64,000 bases of DNA from Pseudomonas reinekei (GCF_001945365.1 NZ_MSTQ01000001.1:310001-374000), one strand, 5' to 3'. Shown: positions 18,195 through 28,441, counted from the stretch's first letter. A program made the numbers and translations. Notes: generated by a model not told the origin, from the letters alone.

Positions 18195-19610
18195 ATGAAC
18201 ACCACCGAAAGCCTCAAGGACTACCAGCGCGTGCGCCTGCTGGCGATCCGTTCGTTGTTCGAGATCATCGAGCAGTCGAGTGAAGGCACGGTGATCGTCG
18301 ACCGCGACGCCAATATTGTCTGGATGAACGAGCGCTATGCCCGGCGTTTCGGCCTGCAATCGGCCGAGGGCGCCATCGGTAAAGCCTGCGAAAGCGTGAT
18401 CCCCGGAAGCCTGCTGCGTGAAGTGGTGCGCACCGGCCGGCCAATCCTGCTCGACATGCAGGACACCCCCAAAGAACCTCTGGTGGTCATGCGCCTGCCG
18501 ATTCACGACGACGCCGGCGAGGTGATCGGTGCGATCGGTTTTGCCCTGTTCGATGAACTGCGCAGTCTGTCGCCAATGCTCAAGCGCTACATGAGCATGC
18601 AGGAAGAACTGGCGTCGACCCGTTCGCTGTTGCGGGCGCGGCAGACCAAATACAACTTCGCCCACTTCATTGGCACCAGCGCCGCCAGCCTGGAAGTCAA
18701 ACGTCGTGCCCGGCGCAGTGCCAGTACCGAGTCGCCGGTGCTGCTGCTCGGTGAAACCGGCACCGGCAAGGAATTACTGGCGCAGGCGATTCACAATGCT
18801 TCGCCGCGAGCACACAAGGCATTTGTCAGTATCAACAGTGCGGCGATACCGGAATCGTTGCTGGAGGCCGAATTTTTCGGCACCGCGCCCGGCGCCTTCA
18901 CCGGCGCTGATCGCAAGGGCCGTGCCGGCAAGTTGCAAATCGCTCAGGGCGGCACCCTCTTCCTCGATGAAATCGGCGACATGCCACTGCCGCTGCAAAG
19001 CAAGCTGCTGCGGGTATTGCAGGAAAAGGAATTCGAGCCGGTGGGTTCCAACGAGGTGATTCAGAGCGACGTGCGGGTAATCGCTGCAACTTCGACTGAT
19101 CTGGAGGCGGCGATCAAGCGCGGCGAGTTCCGTGCCGACTTGTATTACCGCCTCAATGTCCTGCCGATCCAGGTGCCACCGTTGCGCGAACGTCTCGACG
19201 ACTTGCCCGCCCTCAGTGAAGCCATTCTTGAGGAACTGCGCAGCCAGCACGAACTGCACGGCGAAGCGCTGGCCTTGCTAAGTCAACATGCGTGGCCTGG
19301 GAACATCCGCGAACTGCGCAACGTATTGGAGCGGGCCGCATTGCTCAGTGATGACCTGCGGCTTTCTGCAACGGACATCCGCGCCGCGATCGGAACGTTT
19401 TCCCCGGTTGAGCGCGTGGCACCATTGACCCTCGAACCGCTGGAGCATGAGACGTTCAGTGCGGCGCGGGAGCGCTTCGACCGGCACTTGATAGAAACCA
19501 CTCTGGCGCAATGCGGGGGTAAGGTGATTGAAGCCGCAGCGCGATTGGGGCTTGGGCGGTCGACGTTGTACAAGAAGATGGTGGCGTTGGGGATTGCGGA
19601 GTCTCAATAG
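18195..19610 (+). CDS. hbcR: sigma-54-dependent activator of 3-hydroxybutyrate catabolism
   Basis: 471 residues. A PAS-like sensor (residues about 20-130; GTVIVDRDANIVWMNERYARR) is followed by a sigma-54 AAA+ domain with Walker A GETGTGKELL, the GAFTGAD loop that contacts sigma-54 and Walker B GTLFLDEIGDMP, then a Fis-type helix-turn-helix (VIEAAARLGLGRSTLYKKM). Start chosen at ATG 18195, since the upstream frame lies inside a REP. Its position directly before the permease-bdhA-acetoacetyl-CoA synthetase genes matches P. aeruginosa HbcR (PA2005), which activates 3-hydroxybutyrate use with RpoN. A -24/-12 motif follows it. Confidence 0.88.
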   Translation: MNTTESLKDYQRVRLLAIRSLFEIIEQSSEGTVIVDRDANIVWMNERYARRFGLQSAEGAIGKACESVIPGSLLREVVRTGRPILLDMQDTPKEPLVVMRLPIHDDAGEVIGAIGFALFDELRSLSPMLKRYMSMQEELASTRSLLRARQTKYNFAHFIGTSAASLEVKRRARRSASTESPVLLLGETGTGKELLAQAIHNASPRAHKAFVSINSAAIPESLLEAEFFGTAPGAFTGADRKGRAGKLQIAQGGTLFLDEIGDMPLPLQSKLLRVLQEKEFEPVGSNEVIQSDVRVIAATSTDLEAAIKRGEFRADLYYRLNVLPIQVPPLRERLDDLPALSEAILEELRSQHELHGEALALLSQHAWPGNIRELRNVLERAALLSDDLRLSATDIRAAIGTFSPVERVAPLTLEPLEHETFSAARERFDRHLIETTLAQCGGKVIEAAARLGLGRSTLYKKMVALGIAESQ

Positions 19611-19823
19611 CGAGACGTAAATCTCTATTGGTAGATATGACCCCATCGCAGGCAAGCCCGCATCCGCAGCGTCAATAAAGGGTTTGAAAAACGCGTTAAA
19701 TATGGGAGCGCCTGCCCGCGAGGGGCCGGAACATTCGCCGAAAATCTCCAAAAAGAGACAGAACTATTCACCCCCCACTCGCCAAGATTGGATATTTCAT
19801 TATATTTCAATGACTTAGCCACA

Positions 19824-19839
19824 TGGCACGAAACTCGCT
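19824..19839 (+). promoter_or_regulatory. sigma-54 (-24/-12) promoter of the hydroxybutyrate operon
   Basis: TGGCACGAAACTCGCT matches the TGGCACRNNNNTTGCW consensus with one mismatch at the -12 element (TCGC for TTGC), 57 bp before the permease start and downstream of an RpoN-type activator gene. Confidence 0.7.
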
Positions 19840-19895
19840 ATAGCCCCTCCCCACAACGTACCACCCTAAAAAAATAACAATCCAGGAGACACACC

Positions 19896-21287
19896 ATGAG
19901 TGTGATCATTGCCTTGGCAGCCCTCGCGCTGCTGATGCTGGCTGCTTACCGTGGCTACAGCGTTATCCTTTTTGCCCCGATCGCCGCCCTCGGCGCCGTC
20001 CTGCTGACTGACCCTTCCGCCGTCGCACCTGCCTTCACCGGTGTGTTCATGGAGAAAATGGTCGGTTTCATCAAGCTGTACTTCCCGGTGTTTCTGCTCG
20101 GTGCGGTGTTCGGCAAACTGATCGAACTGTCCGGCTTCTCGCGCTCCATTGTCGCCGCCGCCATCCGCCTGCTCGGTACCCGCCAGGCGATGCTGGTGAT
20201 CGTGCTGGTCTGCGCCTTGCTCACGTACGGCGGCGTGTCGCTGTTTGTGGTGGTGTTCGCGGTCTATCCGTTTGCCGCTGAAATGTTCCGCCAGAGCAAC
20301 ATTCCCAAGCGCCTGATCCCGGCGACCATCGCCCTGGGTGCGTTCTCGTTCACCATGGACGCCCTGCCCGGCACTCCGCAGATCCAGAACATCATCCCGA
20401 GTACGTTCTTCAACACCACCGCCTGGGCTGCGCCATGGCTGGGTGTGATCGGTACGATTTTCGTGTTCTGCGCCGGCATGCTGTTTCTCCAGCGTCAGCG
20501 CAACAAGGCCCAGCGCGCCGGTGAAGGGTATGGCACCGAACTGCGCAACGAGCCGGAAACCGCAGCTGACATCAAGCTGCCCAACCCGTGGATCGCGCTG
20601 TCGCCGCTGTTGGCCGTGGGCATCATGAACCTGCTGTTTACCCAGTGGATTCCCCAGTGGTACGGCAAGACCCACAGCCTGGCGCTGCCGGGCATGGCCA
20701 CGCCGGTCACCACTGAAATCGCCAAACTCACCGCCATCTGGGCGGTGCAGGCCGCGCTGCTGGTCGGCATCCTCATGGTGCTGGCGTTCGGCTACAAGGC
20801 CATCAGCAGCAAACTCGCCGAAGGCAGTAAAAGCGCCGTGAGCGGTGCGTTGCTGGCAGCGATGAACACGGCTTCGGAATACGGCTTTGGCGCGGTCATC
20901 GCCTCTCTGCCAGGCTTCCTGGTGCTGGCCGACTGGCTGAAGAACATCCCCGATCCGCTGGTGAACGAAGCGATCACCGTCACCTTGCTGGCGGGCATCA
21001 CCGGTTCCGCGTCGGGTGGCATGAGCATCGCCCTGGCGGCCATGTCCGAGCAATTCATCGCGGCGGCCCACGCCGCCAACATCCCGCTGGAAGTGCTGCA
21101 CCGCGTGGCTTCGATGGCCAGTGGCGGCATGGACACCCTGCCGCACAACGGCGCGGTGATCACCTTGCTCGCGGTGACCGGCCTGACCCACCGCGAAGCT
21201 TACAAAGACATTTTCTGTATTACGCTGATCAAGACCCTGGCGGTATTTGTAGTGATTGGCACTTTCTACGCCACTGGCATTGTGTGA
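19896..21287 (+). CDS. GntP-family permease, probable 3-hydroxybutyrate transporter
   Basis: 463 residues, hydrophobic throughout with about 12-14 membrane spans. The GntP hallmarks are the N-terminal LMLAAYRGYSVILFAPIAALGA, LVCALLTYGGVSLFVVVFAVYPFA and the C-terminal ASGGMDTLPHNGAVITLLAVTGL. The same gene order in P. aeruginosa (PA2004) is part of the hydroxybutyrate regulon, so it likely imports 3-hydroxybutyrate or a similar short hydroxy acid. AGGAG precedes ATG 19896. It is followed by bdhA with 7 bp between stop and start. Confidence 0.88.
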   Translation: MSVIIALAALALLMLAAYRGYSVILFAPIAALGAVLLTDPSAVAPAFTGVFMEKMVGFIKLYFPVFLLGAVFGKLIELSGFSRSIVAAAIRLLGTRQAMLVIVLVCALLTYGGVSLFVVVFAVYPFAAEMFRQSNIPKRLIPATIALGAFSFTMDALPGTPQIQNIIPSTFFNTTAWAAPWLGVIGTIFVFCAGMLFLQRQRNKAQRAGEGYGTELRNEPETAADIKLPNPWIALSPLLAVGIMNLLFTQWIPQWYGKTHSLALPGMATPVTTEIAKLTAIWAVQAALLVGILMVLAFGYKAISSKLAEGSKSAVSGALLAAMNTASEYGFGAVIASLPGFLVLADWLKNIPDPLVNEAITVTLLAGITGSASGGMSIALAAMSEQFIAAAHAANIPLEVLHRVASMASGGMDTLPHNGAVITLLAVTGLTHREAYKDIFCITLIKTLAVFVVIGTFYATGIV

Positions 21288-21294
21288 GGTATTG

Positions 21295-22068
21295 ATGACG
21301 ACTCTTTCGGGCAAGACCGCGCTGGTCACCGGCTCCACCAGCGGCATCGGCTTGGGGATCGCCCTGAGCCTGGCCAAGGCTGGCGCCCACCTGATCCTCA
21401 ACGGTTTCGGCGATGCGTCCAAAGTGATCGCTGAAGTCGAACAGTTCGGCGGCAAGGTCGGCCATCACCCGGCCGACGTCAGCGACCCGGCGCAGATCGC
21501 CGACATGATCGCCTACGCCGAGCGCGAATTCGGCGGTGTCGATATCCTGGTCAACAACGCCGGCATCCAGCACGTGGCGCCGGTGGACGAGTTTCCGGTG
21601 GAACGCTGGGATTCGATCATTGCGATCAACCTGTCATCGGTGTTTCACAGCACTCGCCTGAGCCTGCCGGGCATGCGCGCCAAGGGCTGGGGCCGGGTCA
21701 TCAACATTGCTTCGGTGCACGGCCTGGTAGGTTCAACCGGCAAAGCCGCTTACGTGGCCGCCAAACACGGTGTGATCGGTTTGACCAAGGTGGTGGCCCT
21801 GGAAACCGCCACCACTAACGTGACCTGCAACGCGATTTGTCCCGGCTGGGTGTTGACGCCGCTGGTGCAGAAGCAGATCGATGACCGCGCCGCCAGTGGG
21901 ATCGACCCGCAGCAGGCGCAGCATGATCTGCTGGCCGAGAAGCAACCTTCGCTGGAATTTGTCACCCCGCCGCAATTGGGCGAACTGGTGCTGTTCCTGT
22001 GCAGTGAAGCCGGGGCTCAGGTACGGGGCGCGGCATGGAATATCGATGGAGGATGGTTGGCGCAGTAA
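21295..22068 (+). CDS. bdhA: 3-hydroxybutyrate dehydrogenase
   Basis: 257 residues, classical short-chain dehydrogenase. It oxidises (R)-3-hydroxybutyrate to acetoacetate with NAD+. The NAD-binding TGSTSGIGLGIA (residues about 12-23), NNAGIQHVAPV, the catalytic Ser in NIASVHGLVGS and Tyr-x3-Lys in AAYVAAKHG are all present; the C-terminal Q-AA-W-N-I-D-G-GW region fits 3-hydroxybutyrate dehydrogenases. The ribosome-binding site TGAGGT includes the permease stop codon, so the genes are coupled. Confidence 0.92.
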   Translation: MTTLSGKTALVTGSTSGIGLGIALSLAKAGAHLILNGFGDASKVIAEVEQFGGKVGHHPADVSDPAQIADMIAYAEREFGGVDILVNNAGIQHVAPVDEFPVERWDSIIAINLSSVFHSTRLSLPGMRAKGWGRVINIASVHGLVGSTGKAAYVAAKHGVIGLTKVVALETATTNVTCNAICPGWVLTPLVQKQIDDRAASGIDPQQAQHDLLAEKQPSLEFVTPPQLGELVLFLCSEAGAQVRGAAWNIDGGWLAQ

Positions 22069-22083
22069 GGCGCCGCTGCACCC

Positions 22084-22207
22084 TGTGGCGAGGGAGCTTG
22101 CTCCCGCTGGGTGGCGAAGCCGCCCCAAGCGATTCCCGGACAAAACCGGTTGCCTGTGTTTGCGACTGCTGCGCAGCCGAGTGGGAGCAAACTCCCTCGC
22201 CACAAAA
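22084..22207. repeat. REP doublet (GTGGCGAGGGAGCTTGCTCCC type)
   Basis: Inverted copies GTGGCGAGGGAGCTTGCTCCC and GGGAGCAAACTCCCTCGCCAC flank a 75-bp spacer, a different REP class from the GCGAGCAGGCTCGC type. It lies between bdhA and the acetoacetyl-CoA synthetase gene, inside the operon. Confidence 0.88.
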
Positions 22208-22246
22208 GGCCTGTGCGTGTGTAATAAGAAAAACAGGGGGACACCC

Positions 22247-24202
22247 ATGTCAGAAGTTCTGTGGCAACCCACCGCCGAGCGAATCAGCAAGACCCGCATG
22301 GAAGCCTTCCGGCGCTTCATCAATCAGCGGCATCATCTGCACATCGACGACTACCCGGCCCTGCATCAATGGTCCATCGATCAACGCCAGGATTTCTGGC
22401 AGGCCATCGTCGACTTCTTCGACCTGCGCTTTCATCAGCAACCCGACGCGGTGCTGTTCGAAGGTGCGAAAATGCCCAGCGCCCAATGGTTTCCCGGCGC
22501 CACCCTGAACTTTGCCGAACACTTGCTGCGCCGTCGCGATGATGCGGTGGCCGTGGTGGCCGTGGCGGAGAACGGTCAGCGCGAACAATTGACCTGGGCC
22601 GAACTGGCAGAACATGTCGCCGGTTTTCAGAACGGTTTGATCGCCGCAGGCGTCGGCGTTGGCGACCGGGTGGCGGCGTGCATGCCCAATACCTGGCAGA
22701 CATTAGTCGCCATGCTTGCCACCACCAGCCTCGGCGCGATCTGGTCCTGCTCTTCGCCGGACTTCGGCACCCAAGGGGTGATCGACCGCTTCGGCCAGAT
22801 CGACCCCAAAGTGCTGCTGACCTGCGCCGGTTATCGCTACGCCGGCAAAGAGATCGACCAGCGTGCCAAGGTCAACGAAATCCTTGAGCGACTGCCATCG
22901 TTGCAGCAATTGATCATCGTGCCTTACGCGCGGCCAGAGGCACACATCGAAGACTTCCAGACAGCCGCCAACGTCACACTGTGGGACGACTTCTACTTCC
23001 CCGGCGGCGAGCCGGATTTCACCCCGGTGCCCTTCGACCATCCGCTGTACATCCTGTATTCCAGCGGTACCACCGGCGTCCCCAAATGCATCATCCACAG
23101 CACCGGCGGCGTGCTGCTGCAGCACGTCAAGGAACACGGCCTGCATGGCGACCTCGGCCCCGGTGAACGCCTGTTTTACTACACCACTTGCGGCTGGATG
23201 ATGTGGAACTGGCTGGTCTCGGCCCTCGCGGTCGGCAGCGCCGTGGTGCTGTACGACGGCTCCCCCTTCCAGCCAGGCCCCGAACGTTTGCTCGACCTGA
23301 TCGACGACGAGCGCATCAGCGTCTTCGGCACCAGCCCCAAGTACCTCGCCACCCTGGAAAGCAGCAGCGTCAAACCCAAGCAAAGCCATGATCTGGGCAG
23401 TCTGAAAACCCTGCTCTGCACCGGATCGGCCCTCTCGCCCCAGAGTTACGATTACGTCTATCGCGACTTCAAGCAGGACGTGTGCCTGGCCTCGATGTCC
23501 GGCGGTACGGACATCGTCTCCTGTTTCGTCAATGGCAACCCGATGTCGCCAGTCCGGCGTGGGGAAAACATGGGCAAGAGCCTGGGCATGGCCGTCGAAG
23601 TATGGAACGACAACGGCCAACCGGTGATTGGCGAAAAAGGCGAACTGGTCTGCACACGACATTTCCCGGCGATGCCCATCGGCTTGTGGAATGACCCCGA
23701 CGGCGAAAAGCTCAGGGCGTCATATTTCAGCCAGTTCCCCGGCGTGTGGGCGCAGGGCGATTATGCCGAGCAACTGGCCCATGGCGGAATGATGATCCAC
23801 GGCCGCTCCGACGCCGTGCTCAACCCCGGAGGCGTGCGTATTGGCACCGCGGAAATCTACCGCCAGGTGGAGAAAGTCCCGCAGGTGCTCGACAGCGTCG
23901 CCATCGGCCAGCAATGGCACGATGATGTGCGGGTGGTGTTGTTCGTACGCTTGACGGCAGGCATCGAGCTGGATGAAACACTGCAAGACCAGATCCGCCA
24001 GGTCATTCGCGCCCACACCACGCCGCGTCATGTGCCGGCGAAAATCGTCGCAGTGACCGATATCCCACGGACCATCAGCGGCAAAGTCGTTGAACTGGCG
24101 GTGCGCAATGTGGTGCATGGGCAGAAGGTGAAGAATACCGACGCGCTGGCCAATCCAGAGGCATTGGAGCAGTTCCGAAACCGCCCCGAACTCGACACCT
24201 GA
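22247..24202 (+). CDS. acetoacetyl-CoA synthetase
   Basis: 651 residues. It activates acetoacetate to acetoacetyl-CoA with ATP, the step after BdhA, feeding thiolase and the TCA cycle. The N-terminal acetyl-CoA-synthetase-like extension (LWQPTAERISKTRMEAF), the AMP-binding P-loop YILYSSGTTGVPKCIIHSTGG, the GWMMWNWL segment, GGTDIVSCF and the C-terminal hinge and PRTISGKVVE Lys motif are typical. The start was chosen at ATG 22247 (AGGGGG upstream). It shares the strand and order with bdhA but is separated by a REP doublet. Confidence 0.92.
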   Translation: MSEVLWQPTAERISKTRMEAFRRFINQRHHLHIDDYPALHQWSIDQRQDFWQAIVDFFDLRFHQQPDAVLFEGAKMPSAQWFPGATLNFAEHLLRRRDDAVAVVAVAENGQREQLTWAELAEHVAGFQNGLIAAGVGVGDRVAACMPNTWQTLVAMLATTSLGAIWSCSSPDFGTQGVIDRFGQIDPKVLLTCAGYRYAGKEIDQRAKVNEILERLPSLQQLIIVPYARPEAHIEDFQTAANVTLWDDFYFPGGEPDFTPVPFDHPLYILYSSGTTGVPKCIIHSTGGVLLQHVKEHGLHGDLGPGERLFYYTTCGWMMWNWLVSALAVGSAVVLYDGSPFQPGPERLLDLIDDERISVFGTSPKYLATLESSSVKPKQSHDLGSLKTLLCTGSALSPQSYDYVYRDFKQDVCLASMSGGTDIVSCFVNGNPMSPVRRGENMGKSLGMAVEVWNDNGQPVIGEKGELVCTRHFPAMPIGLWNDPDGEKLRASYFSQFPGVWAQGDYAEQLAHGGMMIHGRSDAVLNPGGVRIGTAEIYRQVEKVPQVLDSVAIGQQWHDDVRVVLFVRLTAGIELDETLQDQIRQVIRAHTTPRHVPAKIVAVTDIPRTISGKVVELAVRNVVHGQKVKNTDALANPEALEQFRNRPELDT

Positions 24203-24227
24203 AAAATCGCCTGCTGGGGGACTTTTG

Positions 24228-25337
24228 TCAGTCGACGAGTCCCCAATCGCCAGGCGGGGCGTGGGCGTTTGATGTGGCTTCGGCATGGAGTTTCAAACGC
24301 AAGCGCAAGTTGTTCACCGAATCGGCATGTTTGAGCGCCTCTTCCTCATCGATCACGCCTTCGACGACCCGTTCGAACAGTGCCCCATCAAACGTCTGCA
24401 TCCCCAGCGCCGTTGATTTCTCCATCACGCCCTTCAATTCGGAAAACGCATTGCGCCGAATCAGATCGCCAATCGTCGGCGTTCCCAGCATCACTTCCAC
24501 TGCCACCCGGCGTTGCCCGTCGCGGCTACGGACCAGGCGTTGGGAAACGCAGGCCTTGAGATTGTTGCCCAGATCATTGAGTAATTGCCCGCGCCGCTCC
24601 TCGGGAAAGAAGTTGATCATGCGGTCCAGTGCCTGATTGGCGTTGTGCGCGTGCAGCGTGGAGATCACCAGATGCCCGGAGTCGGCAAACGCCAGCGCGT
24701 GCTCCATGGTGTCGCGATCACGGATCTCGCCGATCAGTACCACGTCCGGTGCCTGGCGCAGGGTGTTTTTCAACGCGGCGTGAAAACTACGGGTGTCGAC
24801 GCCGACCTCGCGCTGGTTGATGATGGATTTCTTGTGCCGGTGGATATACTCGATCGGGTCCTCAATGGTGACGATATGGCCACTGGCATGCCGGTTGCGA
24901 TAATCGATCAGGGCCGCCAACGAAGTAGACTTGCCCGAATCGGTGGCGCCGACGAACAACATCAAGCCTTGCTTGAGCATCACCGTTTCCAGCAATACTG
25001 GCGGCAGCTTGAGGTCTTCGAAACGTGGAATGTCGAGTTTGACGTTGCGCACCACCATTGAAGTGTCATTGCGCTGCTTGAAAATATTGACCCTGAAGCG
25101 GCCAATTCCCGGTAAAGAGAGCGCCAGGTTCATTTCCAGCTGACGATCGAACTCCAGTCGCTGTTCGGCGTCCATGATGGACGCGGCAATCGCCGCAATG
25201 TCTCCCGGTTTGAAGGGTGGGTCGGCAAGGGGCGTCAGTACACCGTCGAAACGCGCACTGGGTGGCGCGCCGGTGGACAGGTAAAGATCGGAGCCATTCT
25301 GGCTGGCCAGGCGTTTCAACAATGCATCGATTTCCAT
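24228..25337 (-). CDS. PilT/PilU-type type IV pilus retraction ATPase (PilU-like)
   Basis: 369 residues from ATG 25337; an alternative start at 25364 adds nine residues, and neither has a strong ribosome-binding site. The family is GspE/PilT: Walker A GATDSGKST (about residue 129), Asp box VTIEDPIEYIHRH, Walker B APDVVLIGEIRD and His box STLHAHNANQALDR. The sequence is closer to PilU than to PilT (FFPEERR, the C-terminal DEEEALKHAD). It stands alone with no pilT beside it, unlike the usual pilT-pilU pair, so it may be an additional paralogue assisting pilus retraction. Confidence 0.85.
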   Translation of the reverse strand: MEIDALLKRLASQNGSDLYLSTGAPPSARFDGVLTPLADPPFKPGDIAAIAASIMDAEQRLEFDRQLEMNLALSLPGIGRFRVNIFKQRNDTSMVVRNVKLDIPRFEDLKLPPVLLETVMLKQGLMLFVGATDSGKSTSLAALIDYRNRHASGHIVTIEDPIEYIHRHKKSIINQREVGVDTRSFHAALKNTLRQAPDVVLIGEIRDRDTMEHALAFADSGHLVISTLHAHNANQALDRMINFFPEERRGQLLNDLGNNLKACVSQRLVRSRDGQRRVAVEVMLGTPTIGDLIRRNAFSELKGVMEKSTALGMQTFDGALFERVVEGVIDEEEALKHADSVNNLRLRLKLHAEATSNAHAPPGDWGLVD

Positions 25338-25448
25338 GGCAAAAAGCACCCGCAAAGCATTCAATGAAAAAATGACCCGAAACCGGTCATTCAGCGTCTA
25401 GCCGTAATAGTAGACGCCGTCACACCGACTTTTGTGCAGGACACCTTG

Positions 25449-27986
25449 ATGAACCCATCACCGACCGGCAGCGATGCCCAGGCCCTGATTGCCCGACTTG
25501 ACTGGGCGAACAGTCCGCTGGGCGCCGCCAGTAACTGGCCGCAAAGCCTGCGAACCGCCGTGGATATAGTGATTCACTCGCCGATGCCGATGTTGCTGCT
25601 CTGGGGGCCGCAACTGACGCAGATCTACAACGACGGCTTCGCCCTGCTCGCGGGCAGCAAGCATCCGCACGCTTTCGGACAGCCAACACACCAAGTCTGG
25701 CCGGAACTTCAGGACTTCACCGACCCGATTTACAGTGCCGTCCTACAAGGCCAGGTGCGAACCTACAGCGAGCAGCGGTTCTCCCTGCAGCGTAACGGCG
25801 TCGATTCCGACTTCTGGCTTGATCTGACCTACAGCCCGATCCGGGACGAAAACGCCGAAGTCGCCGGAATCCTGGTCACTGCCATTGAAACCAATGAGCG
25901 CCGACGCATAGCCCTGGAACTGGAGCAGCGTTCGGCCGCCAGCCTCAAGGCGCAACAGGAAACCGAAGAGCGCCTGCAACTGGCCCTCGCCGCCACCGAC
26001 GCGGTGGGTACCTGGGATTGGGACATCAGCGAGGACCGTTTTATTGCCGATGCGCATTTCGCCCAATTGCACGGTATCGATCCGGCCATGGCCGGCCAGT
26101 TGCCGATCAGCGATTACCTGCACGGCGTTCACCCCGAAGACCGCGCCATGATTACCCGCAGCATCAAGCACTGCATCACCCACGGCACCGAATATGCCGA
26201 GGAATATCGCCTGTTGCAGCCCGATGGCCAATTGCGCTGGGTGTTTGCCCGCGGGCGCTGCTACAAGGACCATCATGGCCGGCCGATCCGTTTCCTCGGC
26301 GCGGCCCTGGACCTGACCGAACGCAAAAACACCGAGCAGGCCCTGCGCCAGAGCCAGACCGAGTTGCAGCTGATCATCAACGCCATGCCAATCCTGATCA
26401 GCTACGTCGACCGCGAGGAACGCTTTCGCCTGAACAACGCCGCGTATCTGGACTGGTACGGCCTGACACCTCAAGAGCTCTATGGCCGGACAATTCTGGA
26501 GGTCCTGGGCGATGAAGCCTACGCCCTGCGCGCCGAGCACATCGCCCAGGCGCTGAGCGGCAAGCCGTGCTGTTTCAGCATCAATACACCGCACCGCGAC
26601 GGCAGCATCCGCCATGCGCTGATGAACTACTTGCCGCGCCACGGTGCCAACGGCGCGGTGAACGGTTTCTACATCTTCGTGATCGACGAAACCGAGCGCA
26701 AACAGACCGAAGAAGCCCTGCGCAATCTCAACGAAACCCTCGAAGAGCGGGTCGCCGCGCGCACTCAACAACTGGCCGAAAGCAACCAGCGCCTGCAAAA
26801 CGAAATGTTCGAACGCGAACGCGCCGAAGATGCCTTGCGCCATGCGCAGAAAATGGAAGCGGTGGGCCAGCTCACAGGTGGCATTGCCCATGACTTCAAC
26901 AACATGCTCACCGGAATCATTGGCAGCCTCGACCTGATGCAACGCTACATTGCTGAAGGGCGCACGGAAGAAATCGGCCGTTTCACCGAAGCTGCGGTTT
27001 CATCGGCCAACCGCGCCGCCGCCCTCACCCATCGCCTGCTGGCGTTTTCCCGGCGACAGTCGCTGGATCGCAAACCGTTGAACGCCAATGACCTGATCCA
27101 CTCCCTGGAAGACTTGCTGCGACGAACCAAGGGCGATCACATCGAGCTCCTATTGCAACTGACCGAAGATGTCTGGCCGGTCAGCACTGACGTCAGCCAA
27201 CTCGAAAACGCCCTGCTCAACCTGGTCATCAACGCCCGGGACGCCATGCCCGACGGTGGTGAGCTGCGCATCGAAACCGCCAACGTCTACCTCGACAGCA
27301 GCGACATCAATACCCTGGAACCGGTCAAGGCCGGTGATTACCTGATGATCGCCGTCACCGACAACGGCACCGGCATGACGCCCAAAGTCCTGGCCAAGGC
27401 GTTCGACCCGTTTTTCACCACCAAACCCATCGGCCAGGGCACCGGACTTGGGCTATCGATGATCTATGGTTTTGCGCAACAGTCGGGCGGCCATGTCAGT
27501 CTGTTCAGCCTGCCGGGCCAGGGCACCAGCGTGCGTTTGTATTTGCCGCGACTGCAAGCAATGGAACAGGAAGACGTTTTGAAGCCGGTCATCAGCGAAG
27601 CGCCACCAGCGATTGCCGGGGAAACCGTGGTATTGGTGGAAGACGACCCGGCGGTGCGCATGCTGGTGCTCAACCTGCTCAAGGAGCTGGGTTATCACGC
27701 CTACGAAGCCGACGATGCGAAATCCGCCCTGCCCTTGCTGGAGTCAGGGATGCGGGTGGACCTGCTGGTGACGGATGTCGGCTTGCCGGGCATGAACGGA
27801 CGGCAACTGGCCGAAATCGCCCGGCAGCATCGTCCGGAACTGAAAGTGTTGTTCATGACCGGGTATGCGCAAATGGCGGCCGAGCGTCAGGGTTTTCTCG
27901 AAGAAGGGATGGACATGGTGGCCAAACCGTTCTCCATTGATCTGCTGGCCCACAAGATTCGCACGATGATCGGCCAAGCGGGGTGA
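25449..27986 (+). CDS. hybrid sensor histidine kinase with PAS repeats and C-terminal receiver
   Basis: 845 residues, no membrane spans, so cytoplasmic. Order: an N-terminal PAS/GAF-like sensor (1-140), a PAS domain with PAC (about 180-300; [21 protein letters not shown]), a second PAS (305-430), a coiled coil (430-470), the dimerisation domain with His481 ([11 protein letters not shown]), the HATPase domain ([37 protein letters not shown]), and a receiver with phospho-acceptor Asp776 ([12 protein letters not shown]) and Lys of VAKPF. The ligand is unknown and no partner response regulator is encoded nearby. Confidence 0.9.
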   Translation: MNPSPTGSDAQALIARLDWANSPLGAASNWPQSLRTAVDIVIHSPMPMLLLWGPQLTQIYNDGFALLAGSKHPHAFGQPTHQVWPELQDFTDPIYSAVLQGQVRTYSEQRFSLQRNGVDSDFWLDLTYSPIRDENAEVAGILVTAIETNERRRIALELEQRSAASLKAQQETEERLQLALAATDAVGTWDWDISEDRFIADAHFAQLHGIDPAMAGQLPISDYLHGVHPEDRAMITRSIKHCITHGTEYAEEYRLLQPDGQLRWVFARGRCYKDHHGRPIRFLGAALDLTERKNTEQALRQSQTELQLIINAMPILISYVDREERFRLNNAAYLDWYGLTPQELYGRTILEVLGDEAYALRAEHIAQALSGKPCCFSINTPHRDGSIRHALMNYLPRHGANGAVNGFYIFVIDETERKQTEEALRNLNETLEERVAARTQQLAESNQRLQNEMFERERAEDALRHAQKMEAVGQLTGGIAHDFNNMLTGIIGSLDLMQRYIAEGRTEEIGRFTEAAVSSANRAAALTHRLLAFSRRQSLDRKPLNANDLIHSLEDLLRRTKGDHIELLLQLTEDVWPVSTDVSQLENALLNLVINARDAMPDGGELRIETANVYLDSSDINTLEPVKAGDYLMIAVTDNGTGMTPKVLAKAFDPFFTTKPIGQGTGLGLSMIYGFAQQSGGHVSLFSLPGQGTSVRLYLPRLQAMEQEDVLKPVISEAPPAIAGETVVLVEDDPAVRMLVLNLLKELGYHAYEADDAKSALPLLESGMRVDLLVTDVGLPGMNGRQLAEIARQHRPELKVLFMTGYAQMAAERQGFLEEGMDMVAKPFSIDLLAHKIRTMIGQAG

Positions 27987-28040
27987 GTTAGGGCATAATC
28001 CCGCGCCCCGCCGTCAACACCGTTACAAGGTATTTGTCCC

Positions 28041-28316
28041 ATGAAAGCTCAAGCACGCCACATTCTGGTGAAAACCTCGGAAGAAGCCGAGCAGCTCAAA
28101 CAACGCATCGCCAAGGGCGAAGCCTTTGATGTGCTGGCCAAGAAGTACTCCACCTGCCCGTCGGGCAAGCGCGGCGGTGACTTGGGTGAAGTGCGGCCGG
28201 GGCAGATGGTCGGGGCCATTGATGCGGTGATCTTCAAAAAACCGCTGCGGGTGGTGCACGGGCCGATCAAGAGCAAGTTCGGTTATCACCTGGTGCAGGT
28301 GTTTTACCGGGATTAA
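28041..28316 (+). CDS. ppiC: parvulin-type peptidyl-prolyl cis-trans isomerase (second copy)
   Basis: 91 residues, a minimal parvulin domain: QARHILVKTSEEAEQL, then FDVLAKKYSTCPSGKRGGDLGEV, RPGQMVGAIDAVIF and FGYHLVQVFYRD. Same fold and size as the copy at 12111-12392 but clearly diverged, so an old duplication. It begins 55 bp after the hybrid kinase stop, with AAGG upstream of the ATG. Confidence 0.92.
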   Translation: MKAQARHILVKTSEEAEQLKQRIAKGEAFDVLAKKYSTCPSGKRGGDLGEVRPGQMVGAIDAVIFKKPLRVVHGPIKSKFGYHLVQVFYRD

Positions 28317-28334
28317 TCGATAGGCTTGATGGCC

Positions 28335-28411
28335 CCTTCGCGAGCAGGCTCGCTCCCACATTGGATCTGCGTTGTTCGCCATTTCCTTGTGGGCGCGAGC
28401 CTGCTCGCGAA
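28335..28411. repeat. REP doublet (inverted pair)
   Basis: CGCGAGCAGGCTCGCTCCCAC and GTGGGCGCGAGCCTGCTCGCG in inverted orientation, between convergent ppiC and the sugar kinase. Confidence 0.9.
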
Positions 28412-28441
28412 CCGATGGCGCAGCCAGCGGCCATCCTATTC

